Positions 34,759 through 43,702 of a DNA stretch of 64,000 nucleotides are shown piece by piece. The position numbers and the translations under genes were made by a program. Location of the stretch: positions 2,356,001 to 2,420,000 of the forward strand of contig NZ_CP031425.1 of NCBI RefSeq assembly GCF_003367705.1, given 5' to 3'. Every line of letters starts with the position of its first letter. Position 1 is the first letter of the stretch. Below the pieces are notes generated by a model. That model was not told where the DNA came from. It saw only the letters and a program-made list of their open reading frames with translations, and did not search any database. This stretch comes from Microbacterium foliorum (GTDB taxonomy: Bacteria > Actinomycetota > Actinomycetes > Actinomycetales > Microbacteriaceae).

Positions 34759-34775
34759 GTCGGGAATGGTGATGA
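34759..34775. repeat. attR core
   Basis: Exact copy of the 17-bp attL core. It ends 4 bp before the stop codon of the minus-strand DHFR-like gene, so the attachment site lies just past a gene end and integration leaves the gene intact. Confidence 0.8.
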
Positions 34776-34778
34776 TTC

Positions 34779-35369
34779 TCAGTAGCCTCGTCCTCGGCGC
34801 AGGCGGGTGTATTCGAGCACGACGCAGCCGTTGTCGAAGGAGCGCACCTGGTCGAGACCGAACATCGTCGGGGCGAACGGGTGTCTCGCCATCGGGATGC
34901 CGGAACCGGCGATCACCGGGTACTTCTTGACGATCAGTCTGTCGATCTCGTCGAGCAGCGCGCCCGCGAGCATCGCCCCGCCCGCGAGGTAGATGCCGAG
35001 GCCGGGCTCGGCCTTGAGAGCACGCACCCTCGCGACCGGATCCGTGCGCACGATCTCGACGTTCGGCTCATCCGGGTCGGCGACCGTCGTGCTGAACACC
35101 ACGGTCCGCAGCTGCGAGTACGGATCGGTGATCCCGGCCTGCAGCGCGGGCTCGTAGGTGCGACGACCCATCACCACGGTGTCGAACCGAGTGAGCGGCT
35201 CGTCGACGCCTCCCCGCCCCGCTCTCACATGCGCGGGCTGGATGTCGGCGAGCTCCGTGCCCAGCGTCTCGGCGAACGCCGGGGTCACGGGATAGAAGTC
35301 GACCTCGTCGTCGGGCCCCGCGATGAATCCGTCGAGGGTCACGCCGATGTAGTAGGTGAGTTCTCGCAT
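34779..35369 (-). CDS. Dihydrofolate reductase-fold (RibD C-terminal-like) protein
   Basis: 196 aa. The fold signature is clear: YYIGVTLDGFIAGPDDEVDF at the N-terminus, FDTVVMGRRTYE, LGIYLAGGAMLAGALLDEIDRL and KKYPVIAGSGIPM. These YwjB/YyaP-type proteins resemble dihydrofolate reductase but most are not the folate enzyme. ATG at 35369 is chosen because the family begins MREL-x-YY; the longer start would run into the dyad-symmetric site upstream. Confidence 0.88.
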   Translation of the reverse strand: MRELTYYIGVTLDGFIAGPDDEVDFYPVTPAFAETLGTELADIQPAHVRAGRGGVDEPLTRFDTVVMGRRTYEPALQAGITDPYSQLRTVVFSTTVADPDEPNVEIVRTDPVARVRALKAEPGLGIYLAGGAMLAGALLDEIDRLIVKKYPVIAGSGIPMARHPFAPTMFGLDQVRSFDNGCVVLEYTRLRRGRGY

Positions 35370-35379
35370 GCCGACCACA

Positions 35380-35419
35380 GTAACCACTACGCATGAAGTA
35401 CGTCAAGCGTAGTGGTTAC
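35380..35419 (-). promoter_or_regulatory. 13-bp perfect inverted repeat over the promoter of the DHFR-like gene
   Basis: GTAACCACTACGC (35380-35392) and its exact inverse (35407-35419) are 14 bp apart. On the minus strand a TTGACG -35-like hexamer lies between the arms and the proximal arm covers the -10 position. This fits a TetR/PadR-type operator for autoregulated or ligand-controlled expression, although no regulator gene is adjacent. A transcript-end hairpin for rdgB is the alternative. Confidence 0.6.
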
Positions 35420-35428
35420 CGTGAAGGG

Positions 35429-36022
35429 TCAGAGGTCGGCGAGGAGTGGCACCAGCTCGCGGAAGGCCCGCGCCCGATGCGACTGCGACTGCTTCTCGTC
35501 GGCGCTGAAATCGCCCACGGTGCGCTCGGCACCCGCCGGCTGCCCGTCCGGGATGAAGATCGGGTCGTAGCCGAATCCGCCACCACCGGATGCCGACCTC
35601 GCGAGGCGCCCCGGCCAGTTCCCGACGACCACGTGCTCGGCACCCGCCGGGGTCACCAGGGCGATCGTCGACGTGAAGTGCGCGCTGCGGTGCGGATCCG
35701 CGATGTCATGCAGCTGATCGAGGAGCAGTGCGAGATTGGCCGCAGCATCCTTCTTCTGCCCCGCCCAGTAGGCGGAGAACACGCCGGGTGACCCGCCGAG
35801 CACGTCGACGCAGATGCCGGAGTCGTCGGCGAGAGCCGCGAGACCCGTGTGCAGCGAGGCGGCGCGCGCCTTGATGAGCGCGTTCTCGGCGAACGTCACT
35901 CCGTCTTCGATCGGCTCCGGACCGTCGTAGCCGATGACCTCGAGATCAGGACGCGTCACCGCGACGATCTGCTGGAACTCGTCGACCTTGTGCGGGTTGT
36001 GCGTGGCGAGGACGACCTCCAT
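35429..36022 (-). CDS. rdgB: XTP/dITP diphosphatase (non-canonical purine NTP pyrophosphatase)
   Basis: 197 aa Ham1/RdgB. VVLATHNPHKVDEFQQI, ENALIKARAA, LADDSGICVDVLGGSPGVFSA (starting near residue 66) and GFGYDPIFIPDG are the family motifs. It removes dITP/XTP from the nucleotide pool. The ATG overlaps the rph stop by one base, so rph and rdgB are coupled, the usual order. Confidence 0.96.
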   Translation of the reverse strand: MEVVLATHNPHKVDEFQQIVAVTRPDLEVIGYDGPEPIEDGVTFAENALIKARAASLHTGLAALADDSGICVDVLGGSPGVFSAYWAGQKKDAAANLALLLDQLHDIADPHRSAHFTSTIALVTPAGAEHVVVGNWPGRLARSASGGGGFGYDPIFIPDGQPAGAERTVGDFSADEKQSQSHRARAFRELVPLLADL

Positions 36023-36756
36023 CAGCCCGCGAGTGCCTTCAGCTGCTCGCTCTTGAGGTCGGCGCAGCCGGCGACGCCCAGGTCGAGCAGCGCATCCAGC
36101 TCGCGCTTGTCGAAGGGGGCGCCTTCGGCGGTGCCCTGCACCTCGACGAACAGGCCGCGTCCGGTGACCACGATGTTCATGTCGGTCTCGGCGCGGACGT
36201 CTTCGACGTATGCCAGATCGAGCATGGGCTCGCCGTCGATGATCCCGACGGAGACCGCGGAGACCGAGTCCAGCAGGGGCGTCGAATTCTTGCCGATGAA
36301 CTTCTTCTCACGACCCCACTCGATCGCATCGGCCAGAGCGACGTAGGCCCCGGTGATCGCGGCGGTGCGCGTTCCGCCATCGGCCTGCAGCACGTCGCAG
36401 TCGATCACGATCGTGTTCTCGCCCAGGGCCTTGGTGTCGACGACCGCACGCAGCGCCCGGCCGATCAGGCGCGAGATCTCGTGCGTGCGTCCGCCGATGC
36501 GGCCCTTCACACTCTCGCGGTCGTTGCGGCTGTTGGTGGCGCGGGGAAGCATCGAGTACTCGGCGGTGACCCACCCCTTGCCCTTGCCGGTGAGCCAGCG
36601 GGGCACGCCGTTCGTGAACGAGGCGGTGCACAGCACCTTCGTGCCCCCGAAGCTGATCAGGGCCGATCCCTCGGCATGAGCGCTCCACCCGCGCTCGATG
36701 GTGATCTCGCGGAGCTGGTCGGTGGAACGGCCGTCGGCACGGACGATGCTGGTCAT
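36022..36756 (-). CDS. rph: Ribonuclease PH
   Basis: 244 aa. It trims tRNA 3' ends phosphorolytically. [55 protein letters not shown] (from about residue 75) and [17 protein letters not shown] are diagnostic. The ATG at 36756 is chosen over the longer open frame because the family starts at the RADGR block. Second gene of a murI-rph-rdgB run. Confidence 0.96.
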   Translation of the reverse strand: MTSIVRADGRSTDQLREITIERGWSAHAEGSALISFGGTKVLCTASFTNGVPRWLTGKGKGWVTAEYSMLPRATNSRNDRESVKGRIGGRTHEISRLIGRALRAVVDTKALGENTIVIDCDVLQADGGTRTAAITGAYVALADAIEWGREKKFIGKNSTPLLDSVSAVSVGIIDGEPMLDLAYVEDVRAETDMNIVVTGRGLFVEVQGTAEGAPFDKRELDALLDLGVAGCADLKSEQLKALAG

Positions 36757-36814
36757 GAGAATCCTTCGGGTGGGGGTGGGTGAAGCGAAGACGGAGGAGG
36801 GAGGGACGCCGAGG

Positions 36815-37648
36815 TCAGAGCCCGGAGGCGTGCCCCGGAAGGGTGATGACGCCGGTCTCCACGAGCTGCACATCGCGCACCTCGTGACCCATCAGTCGGT
36901 TGGCGAGCGCGGTGAACTCGATGGCCGAATCGCCGGTCGCCTCGTACACATACGACGCCGTGGCGTCGGGGGATGCGAGCAGATCTCCACGGACCAGCTG
37001 GCGGTAGACGTCGCCCGCCGTCTCATCGTCGCTGGAGACGAGCGTGACCCCCTCCCCCATCACATAACTGATCGCGCCGCGCAGGAAGGGGTAGTGCGTG
37101 CACCCGAGCACGAGCGTGTCGACCCCGGCGTCACGCAGCGGTGCGAGGTAGTGCTCGGCGGTGGCGAGCACCTCGGGGGTCCCGGTGATGCCGCCCTCGA
37201 CGAACTCGACGAAGCGCGGACATGCGGCTGTGAAGACCTCGAGACGCTCGTTCACCTCGAGCATGTCCTGATAGGCGCGAGAGCCGATGGTCCCGACCGT
37301 GCCGATGACACCGACCCGTCCGTTTCGCGTGGTCGACACGGCCCGGCGCACGGCGGGACCGATCACCTCGACCACGGGCACGTCATAGCGTTCGCGCGCG
37401 TCGCGCAGCATGGCCGCGGATGCCGTGTTGCAGGCGATCACGAGCATCTTGACGCCCTGGTCGACGAGAGTGTCGAGAACCTCGAGGCTGTAGCGCCGCA
37501 CGTCGGCGATGGGTTTCGGGCCGTAGGGCGAGTGCGCGGTGTCGCCGATGTAGACGAACGATTCCCGGGGCAGCTGGGCTCGGATGGCCCTGGCCACCGT
37601 GAGTCCGCCGACACCGGAGTCGAAGATTCCGATCGGGGCGTCGTTCAT
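36815..37648 (-). CDS. murI: Glutamate racemase
   Basis: 277 aa. It makes D-glutamate for peptidoglycan. [32 protein letters not shown], the first catalytic Cys in VIACNTASA (about 75) and the second in LGCTHYPFL (about 187) are present. The ATG at 37648 begins the family N-terminus. Located immediately upstream of rph, a common actinobacterial arrangement. Confidence 0.96.
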   Translation of the reverse strand: MNDAPIGIFDSGVGGLTVARAIRAQLPRESFVYIGDTAHSPYGPKPIADVRRYSLEVLDTLVDQGVKMLVIACNTASAAMLRDARERYDVPVVEVIGPAVRRAVSTTRNGRVGVIGTVGTIGSRAYQDMLEVNERLEVFTAACPRFVEFVEGGITGTPEVLATAEHYLAPLRDAGVDTLVLGCTHYPFLRGAISYVMGEGVTLVSSDDETAGDVYRQLVRGDLLASPDATASYVYEATGDSAIEFTALANRLMGHEVRDVQLVETGVITLPGHASGL

Positions 37649-37723
37649 GACTACCCAGCCTACCCGCGCGCACCGCTGGTCATGCTCAGGAACTCGAGCG
37701 GATCTCGTCACTATGCTGAGCGG

Positions 37724-39049
37724 ATGACGACGTCCACGGCGCTTCTGACCGATCGTTACGAGCTCACCATGCTCGCCGCCGCACTCCGCGACGGCACGGC
37801 CTCGCGGCCCAGCGTGTTCGAGCTGTTCTCCCGCCGCCTGTCGGGCGGACGTCGTTTCGGCGTGGTCGCCGGCACGGGGCGTCTGCTCAGCCTGCTGCGC
37901 GAGTTCCGATTCGAGGACGACGAGCTGCGGTTCCTCCGCGACAACAACGTGGTCGACGCGGATTCGCTGCGTTACCTCGAGAGCTACCGTTTCACCGGCT
38001 CCATCCGCGGCTACCGCGAGGGCGAGCTGTATTTTCCCGGATCTCCCATCCTGACCGTCGAGGGCAGCTTCGCCGATGCGGTCGTGCTCGAGACCCTGGC
38101 CCTCAGCGTCCTCAACCACGACTCGGCCGTGGCCACCGCCGCGTCACGCATGAGCATCGCCGCCGGCGAGCGACCCCTGGCGGAGATGGGCTCGCGCCGA
38201 GCCGCCGAGCAGTCCGCGGTCGCAGCCGCCAGGGCGGCGTACATCGCCGGCTTCGGCGCGACGAGCAACCTCGAGGCCGGTCGGCGCTGGGGCATCCCGA
38301 CGATGGGAACCGCCGCGCACTCCTGGACGCTGCTGCACGAGAGCGAGGAAGAGGCCTTCCGCTCCCAGATCGACAGCCTCGGAACCGCGACGACGCTGCT
38401 CGTCGACACCTATGACATCCGCACCGGCGTCGAGACCGCGATCCGGGTGGCGGGGACCGGCCTCGGCGGCGTGCGCATCGACTCCGGCGACCTGCCCATC
38501 GTCGCCGCCGAGGTGCGCGCACAGCTCGACGAGCTCGGCGCGACCGACACGCGCATCACCGTCACGAGCGACCTCGACGAGTACGCCATCGCGGCCCTGG
38601 CCGCGTCACCGGTCGACGCCTACGGGGTCGGCACCTCGGTGGTGACGGGGTCGGGATACCCCACGGCCAGCATGGTCTACAAGCTGGTCGCTCGGCAGGA
38701 CCCGAACGGCGCATGGATCGGGGTCGCGAAGGCGTCGACGGACAAGGCGTCGCACGGAGGACGCAAGGCGGCGTTCCGCACGCTCGTCGACGGAGTCGCG
38801 AGCGCGGAGACGGTCGTGGTGTCGGACGGCTTCGAAGAGCTCGGCACTCCCGCGCAGCATCCGGACGGACGCGCGCTGCAGACGACGTTCGTCGAGGGCG
38901 GCGAGATCGACCGGTCCTTCGAGGGGCCGGCGGGGACGACGTCGGCTCGAGCGCATCATCTGCGCGTGCGGGAGGAGCTTCCGGTGCGGGCGCTCGCGCT
39001 GAGCAAATCCGACCCGGCGATCCCCACGGTCTTCGTCGACGCGGGCTGA
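37724..39049 (+). CDS. pncB: Nicotinate phosphoribosyltransferase
   Basis: 441 aa. [20 protein letters not shown] at the N-terminus, [37 protein letters not shown] and [10 protein letters not shown] are PncB motifs. It converts nicotinate and PRPP to nicotinate mononucleotide for NAD salvage. Divergent from murI with a 75-bp gap. Confidence 0.95.
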   Translation: MTTSTALLTDRYELTMLAAALRDGTASRPSVFELFSRRLSGGRRFGVVAGTGRLLSLLREFRFEDDELRFLRDNNVVDADSLRYLESYRFTGSIRGYREGELYFPGSPILTVEGSFADAVVLETLALSVLNHDSAVATAASRMSIAAGERPLAEMGSRRAAEQSAVAAARAAYIAGFGATSNLEAGRRWGIPTMGTAAHSWTLLHESEEEAFRSQIDSLGTATTLLVDTYDIRTGVETAIRVAGTGLGGVRIDSGDLPIVAAEVRAQLDELGATDTRITVTSDLDEYAIAALAASPVDAYGVGTSVVTGSGYPTASMVYKLVARQDPNGAWIGVAKASTDKASHGGRKAAFRTLVDGVASAETVVVSDGFEELGTPAQHPDGRALQTTFVEGGEIDRSFEGPAGTTSARAHHLRVREELPVRALALSKSDPAIPTVFVDAG

Positions 39050-39071
39050 GCGTCGCTGACGCGGTGGCGCG

Positions 39072-39338
39072 TCAGCGCACCATCGATTCGTAGATCTCCT
39101 TGCAGGTGGGGCAGATCGGGAACTTCTCGGGGTCTCGACCCGGAGTCCATTTCTTGCCGCACAGTGCGCGTACCGGCTTTCCGGTGATCGCGGACTCGAG
39201 GATCTTGTCTTTCTTGACGTAGTGCGAGAAGCGCTCGTGGTCTCCCGGTTCGAGATTCTCCTCGCGGAGGAGTTCTTCGAGTTCGCGATCGAGCGTTGCC
39301 ACGCCACCCTGATCGGGGCTGTCCAGCGGAGTACTCAT
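39072..39338 (-). CDS. DUF3039 protein
   Basis: 88 aa, conserved in actinobacteria. An acidic helical N-terminus (LDRELEELLREENLEPGDHE) leads into ALCGKKWTPGRDPEKFPICPTCKEIYE (from about residue 59), which holds one Cys and a CPTC pair, a likely zinc site. Function unknown. Convergent with pncB (22 bp). Confidence 0.88.
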   Translation of the reverse strand: MSTPLDSPDQGGVATLDRELEELLREENLEPGDHERFSHYVKKDKILESAITGKPVRALCGKKWTPGRDPEKFPICPTCKEIYESMVR

Positions 39339-39378
39339 TCCGAGAGTCTAGCCGTGGAGCACCCGGGGTAGGCGGCGG

Positions 39379-40944
39379 TCACGCGGTCTCGACGAACTCC
39401 ATCAGGCGCTCACCCTGACGCTCGAAGGTGCGCCCGCCCAGTGCCACGCCTGCCGCGAGCGCGACGGCTCCTGTCGCGAGTCCCACCCAGAACGTCGCGG
39501 GCGCGAACTGCCCGCCTTCGACGACCGTGAGCACCAGCAGCCAGATCGTCGGGATGCTGACCACGATCGCGCCGAGGAACGCGATGGCGGGGCCGTACGT
39601 GCCCCGAGAGGTCGGACGCTGCGGCTGTTGGAACGGACTGTCACCCGGGCGCGAGACCGCGTAGGGCGCGACGACCGACACGATGCTGGAGAAGCCGAGA
39701 CCGGAGAGCAGCAGAGTGGCGCCCAGGCCGGTGAGCGGCAGCAGGAGCCGCCAGTCGTCGATCCAGAGCAGGGTGAGCGGCACTGCGACGGCCAGCACGG
39801 GGATCGCGACGAGCGCGACCGGGACCAGACGCCCCAGCCTGTCGGGCAGTCCCCGCACGCCGCTGGCGACGTGCGTCCACAGCGCAGTGGAATCGTACGC
39901 GACGTCATTGTGCGGCAACCATCCGAAGAAGAGCGCCATGACCGGCACCGGGACCAGCGCGGCGATCTCGAGCGGCACACCCGCGACCAGCAGCGGCAGC
40001 ACGGTGAGCACGCCGGCGACGGGCACCACGATGAGGTTCATGATGTACCGACGGTCGCGCAGCCAGTAGACCAGGCTGCGCGAGGCGATCGCGCCGAACG
40101 CGTTCGACGGCATCAGGCCGAACCAGCCGAGCCCCGACCGCTCGCGTGACGCCACCGGACGCGCGGTGGTGGTGAGCAGCCGACGCACCAGCCAGGACCA
40201 GAGGATCCAGAGTCCCGCCGCGGTGATCAGTGTGACGAGGCCGCTGATCCATGAACCGGTCGGGTCGTCCGAGGCGAAGGAGAAGAGCACGCGTGACGGC
40301 GCGGCGAGGGGCGTGAACCCGACGGATGCGGTGAGCGCGCCCACCGCGGCGGGCACCTGCCCGTCCCATCTCAGCGAGGCGAGGAAGACCGCGACCGGGA
40401 ACGCCACCACGACGACGGCCAGCGCGAAGAGGGCGGTGAGTTCGCGCGAACGGCGTTCGGGTAGCAGGAGGGCGTTGACCGCCATGCTGACGCGCGCGGC
40501 GAGGGTCGCGGTCAGGAGACTGACGATGCTCATCAGCACGGCGAGGCCCCAGGGTGCGCCGAGCGCGATCGAGACGATGCACACGCTGACGTTGACCGCG
40601 ATCAGCGCGAGGCTCGGCACGCTGACCAGGGAGGCGAGCGCGAGAATCCACGGCATCTGCCGCTCGTTCACTCCGAACACCGCGAAGCGGCGGGGGTCGA
40701 GCTGATCGGCGGAGCCCACGAGAAGCGGTCCGACGAGGAAGCCCAGGAGCAGTGCGGCGTTGCCGAGGATGATCACCGTGCGTGCCACGGCCACCGGAGC
40801 GTCGACGAGGCTGAGCACGGCGGCGCAGACCACGGCGGTGAGGGCGACGACGACGGCGAGCACGACCAGCGTCCGGCCCCGACGTTCGCCGCGCAGCGAT
40901 CCGATCAGGAGCGCAGCTCTCAGTCGGAGAACGTGTGCAGCCAC
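39379..40944 (-). CDS. ABC-type exporter membrane protein
   Basis: 521 aa with about 12 hydrophobic segments and no nucleotide-binding site. Its GTG start overlaps the end of the ATPase gene by 25 nt, so it is the permease of that transporter. Loops such as PERRSRELTALFALAV and YWLRDRRYIMNLIVVPVAG occur. It resembles large ABC-2-like exporters of actinobacteria; the substrate is unknown. Confidence 0.85.
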   Translation of the reverse strand: MAAHVLRLRAALLIGSLRGERRGRTLVVLAVVVALTAVVCAAVLSLVDAPVAVARTVIILGNAALLLGFLVGPLLVGSADQLDPRRFAVFGVNERQMPWILALASLVSVPSLALIAVNVSVCIVSIALGAPWGLAVLMSIVSLLTATLAARVSMAVNALLLPERRSRELTALFALAVVVVAFPVAVFLASLRWDGQVPAAVGALTASVGFTPLAAPSRVLFSFASDDPTGSWISGLVTLITAAGLWILWSWLVRRLLTTTARPVASRERSGLGWFGLMPSNAFGAIASRSLVYWLRDRRYIMNLIVVPVAGVLTVLPLLVAGVPLEIAALVPVPVMALFFGWLPHNDVAYDSTALWTHVASGVRGLPDRLGRLVPVALVAIPVLAVAVPLTLLWIDDWRLLLPLTGLGATLLLSGLGFSSIVSVVAPYAVSRPGDSPFQQPQRPTSRGTYGPAIAFLGAIVVSIPTIWLLVLTVVEGGQFAPATFWVGLATGAVALAAGVALGGRTFERQGERLMEFVETA

Positions 40945-42680
40945 TCGAGCCCCTCCACCTCTCCGATGCCGCCGGAGAGCTCGACGAATCGCGCTTCGAG
41001 GGTCTGCCCCGCGCGCACCTCGTCTACGGTGCCTTCGGCGAGTACCTCACCTCCGACGATGATCGCCACTCGGGAGCAGACGCGCTCCACGAGATCCATT
41101 CCATGACTGGACAGGATCACCGTCCCACCGTGCGCGACGTAAGCACGCAGGATGTCGAGGATCACCGCGGAAGACACGGGATCGACGGCCTCGAACGGCT
41201 CATCGAGCACCAGCACGCGCGGCGAATGGATCATCGCACCGGCGAGCATGATCTTCTTCGTCATACCCGCCGAATAGTCGGAGACCACGCGGTTGAGGGC
41301 CTCGCCCAGATCGAAGGCCCGCGCGAGGTCTCCCACGCGCTTCTCGATCACGTCGGACTGGAGGCCCCGCAGCAGACCGTAGTAGTAGAGCAGCTGGCGC
41401 CCGGTCAGTCGATCGAACGTCCGCAGCCGATCGGGGAGGACACCCATCATGCGCTTCGCTGCGAGCGGCTTCTTCGCCTGATCGATGCCGCAGATCACCA
41501 CCTCGCCCCGATCAGAGCGCAGCAGTCCTGCGACGATCGACAGCGTGGTCGTCTTTCCTGCACCGTTGGGGCCGACGATCCCGTAGAACGATCCGGCAGG
41601 CACGGTCAGGTCGATGCCGTTCACGGCCGTGTGGTCGCCGAAGCTCTTGACGAGCCCGCGGATCCGGATCGCCTCGCTCGCCGATGCCGCCCCCGCGCCG
41701 TCGACCGGCTGCTCGCCTGCGCCGACGTCAGCGATGGCACCGTCGTCGTCGACGACGGGCGGCTCGTCCTCGGTGCTCACGACGTCGTCGGCGGGAGCGT
41801 CAGCTGGAGCCTCCTCCACGACCGGAGCCTCCTCCACGACGGGAGCCTCCTCCACGGTGGGAGCTTCCTCCACGACGGGAGCCTCCTCCACGACCGGAGC
41901 TTCCTCCACGACGGGAGCCTCCTCCACGACGGGAGCCTCGGTGTCTTCCGCGGGGATGGCCTCGGGCTCCTCGGGCTCCTCGGGCACCGCTGGTGCGCTC
42001 ACCGAGACCTCGCCGGAAGCCGTCTCGCCGCGGGCGGCGGAGATCGGCGTCTCCGTCTCGACCGTGCGCGCGCCCGAGGCCTCCGCACCGATCGTCTCCG
42101 CGGGCCGATCGTCGGCAACGGCGGTCTTCTCCGCCTCGACGGCCTCCGCTTCCGCAGCCTTGGCGGCGGCAGCCTTGGCCGCCGCCGCCCTCGCGGCAGC
42201 CGTCTTGGCAGCGGTGGTGCGAGCCGCCGCCGCGCGAGCCTTGGTCTTCGCTGCGGCGCTCTTCTCCGCTGCCGCCTTGGCTGCGGCGGTCTTCGATGCG
42301 ACGCTCTTGGATGCGGCGGGCTTCGATGCGGCGGGCTTCGCCGATGCCGCCTTCGCAGCGCTCGTCTTCGCCTCTGTGGTCTTGGCCGCTGTCGTCCTGG
42401 AGTTCCTGGCAGCAGCGGCGCGCGCGGCGGATGCGGTCTTCGTCGGCGCGGCGGATCGTGCCGTCTCTCCGGTGACCGGACTGATCCGCAGCGCAGGCTC
42501 CGCGACGACCTCGATGGTCGCAGCGGCCTTGTCTGCAGACGCCTTGGCGGGCGTGCGCGGGGCCGCGGCCTTCTTCACCGGAGCCTTCTTCGTGGGAGTC
42601 CTCCGAGCCGGCGTCTTATTCTCAGGCACGGGCGCAGCGTCAGCCGCCTGATCGGTGGGGTCGTCGGGGGAAGCAGTCAC
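40920..42680 (-). CDS. ABC transporter ATPase with a long histone-H1-like N-terminal region
   Basis: 586 aa from GTG. Residues about 340-570 are an ordinary ABC ATPase: Walker A (GPNGAGKTT), Q-loop-containing region, signature YSAGMTKKIMLAGAM (a divergent LSGGQ), Walker B (VLVLDEPFEA) and H-loop (LSSHGMD). Residues 1-210 are Lys/Ala-rich (KKAPVKKAAAPRTPAKA, AAKTAAARAAAAKAAAAKAA) like the tail of histone H1 or actinobacterial HupB. Residues about 225-330 are acidic with seven VVEEAP-type repeats. The fusion is unusual; the N-terminus is probably disordered. Confidence 0.9.
   Translation of the reverse strand: MTASPDDPTDQAADAAPVPENKTPARRTPTKKAPVKKAAAPRTPAKASADKAAATIEVVAEPALRISPVTGETARSAAPTKTASAARAAAARNSRTTAAKTTEAKTSAAKAASAKPAASKPAASKSVASKTAAAKAAAEKSAAAKTKARAAAARTTAAKTAAARAAAAKAAAAKAAEAEAVEAEKTAVADDRPAETIGAEASGARTVETETPISAARGETASGEVSVSAPAVPEEPEEPEAIPAEDTEAPVVEEAPVVEEAPVVEEAPVVEEAPTVEEAPVVEEAPVVEEAPADAPADDVVSTEDEPPVVDDDGAIADVGAGEQPVDGAGAASASEAIRIRGLVKSFGDHTAVNGIDLTVPAGSFYGIVGPNGAGKTTTLSIVAGLLRSDRGEVVICGIDQAKKPLAAKRMMGVLPDRLRTFDRLTGRQLLYYYGLLRGLQSDVIEKRVGDLARAFDLGEALNRVVSDYSAGMTKKIMLAGAMIHSPRVLVLDEPFEAVDPVSSAVILDILRAYVAHGGTVILSSHGMDLVERVCSRVAIIVGGEVLAEGTVDEVRAGQTLEARFVELSGGIGEVEGLEWLHTFSD
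41806..41939 (-). repeat. Tandem 18-bp coding repeat (VVEEAP)
   Basis: About seven tandem 18-bp units encode VVEEAP (one TVEEAP). The period is a multiple of three, so this is a protein repeat that can vary in number by slippage. Confidence 0.9.
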
Positions 42681-42929
42681 CGTCCTACGGTATCAACGGG
42701 CGATCGATTTCTTCGGGTCGCCGCAACAATTACCCGGTCGACACGCAGGTTCGCCGAACGAGTCAACCCCTTTACGAATCTGAGTGCGGGGTGTGTACTG
42801 GATCACGAATTGGCAACAGCGGCCTCCAGCCCCCGGGGTTCCCAGGCTCGGTCGATACCATGACTCTCGGCACGACGAAGTGTCTGATCGGTGAACCGAT
42901 CGTGAACACAACTTCCTTTAGGAGCACTC

Positions 42930-43622
42930 GTGACTCTTCAGACCGTCATCCTCGCAGCCGGAATGGGCTCGCGCCTGGGCCGTGCACTGCCCAAGCCGCT
43001 CACCGAGCTCAGCGACGGACGCACCATCATGCGTCAGCAGCACGACAACATCCGCGCAGCTTTCGGTTCCGACGCCCGCATCACGTCCGTCGTCGGATAC
43101 CGCGCCGAGACCATCATCGAGGCCTTCCCGAACGTCAACTACGTGCACAACGAGCGCTACGACGAGACCAACACATCCAAGAGCCTGCTGCGTGCCCTCG
43201 GTGCCACGGGCAAGGCCGGCGTTCTCTGGATGAACGGCGACGTCGTCTTCGACCCGATGATCCTCGGGCGTGCGGCCGCATACATCGAGCGCGACCAGTC
43301 GTTCGTCACGGTCAACACCTCGAAGGTCAGCGACGAGGAGGTGAAGTACACGGTCACGGCCGAGGGCTTCATCGACAAGCTGTCGAAGACCGTGAGGGGC
43401 GGCCTGGGCGAGGCCGTCGGCATCAACTACATCTCCGCCGCGAACAAGAAGGCGTTCATGCGCCAGCTGCAGCGGGTCGAAGACCAGGACTACTTCGAGC
43501 GCGGTCTCGAGCTCGCGATCGCCGAGGACGGACTGCTCCTCGAGCCGATGGATGTCTCGGACCTCTACGCGGTCGAGGTCGACTTCGCCGAGGATCTCGA
43601 GCGGGCGAACCTGTTCGTCTGA
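42930..43622 (+). CDS. Sugar/choline-phosphate nucleotidyltransferase-like protein (LicC-type)
   Basis: 230 aa. The N-terminal LQTVILAAGMGSRLGRALPKPL is the nucleotide-binding signature with the catalytic Arg and Lys. WMNGDVVFDP supplies the metal Asp, and GINYISAANKKAF lies in the C-terminal part. NTP-transferases of this size charge choline phosphate or sugar phosphates for envelope glycans. The start is GTG behind AGGAG. A strong terminator follows. The 249-bp upstream gap shows no gene. Confidence 0.85.
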   Translation: MTLQTVILAAGMGSRLGRALPKPLTELSDGRTIMRQQHDNIRAAFGSDARITSVVGYRAETIIEAFPNVNYVHNERYDETNTSKSLLRALGATGKAGVLWMNGDVVFDPMILGRAAAYIERDQSFVTVNTSKVSDEEVKYTVTAEGFIDKLSKTVRGGLGEAVGINYISAANKKAFMRQLQRVEDQDYFERGLELAIAEDGLLLEPMDVSDLYAVEVDFAEDLERANLFV

Positions 43623-43632
43623 TCGTCTTCCA

Positions 43633-43675
43633 CGAAAGCCCGGCCCCGTCAAGGGAGCCGGGCTTTCGGCTTTTT
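43633..43675 (+). terminator. Rho-independent terminator
   Basis: A 12-bp perfect stem CGAAAGCCCGGC (43633-43644) with 43657-43668, 12-nt loop, followed by GCTTTTT. Confidence 0.9.
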
Positions 43676-43702
43676 CGCGGCCAGGGTTCCTAGGATCGAC
43701 GC

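Larger units (their letters stand above)
23081..34775. mobile_element. Integrated element of about 11.7 kb, satellite- or cryptic-plasmid-like
   Basis: The element is bounded by a perfect 17-bp direct repeat (23081-23097 and 34759-34775) and opens with a tyrosine integrase. Inside, GC content is visibly lower than the flanks, with many AT-rich gaps. Modules in order: integrase; HTH replication-like protein with intragenic iterons; terminase-small-subunit-like HTH protein and three small overlapping genes; serine resolvase; a minus/plus cargo block with defence-type proteins; a structured RNA candidate; zinc-motif proteins. No phage structural, relaxase or FtsK/TraB gene is visible. It lies just beyond the stop codon of a DHFR-like gene, so no gene is disrupted. 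Confidence 0.85.

Noticed and set aside
36698-37723. Long plus-strand frame upstream of pncB
   Set aside because: It is the antisense shadow of murI; the nicotinate phosphoribosyltransferase starts at 37724.
41614-42651. Long plus-strand Ala/Ser-rich frame
   Set aside because: Shadow of the Lys/Ala-rich N-terminus of the minus-strand ABC ATPase; no start site and no family.
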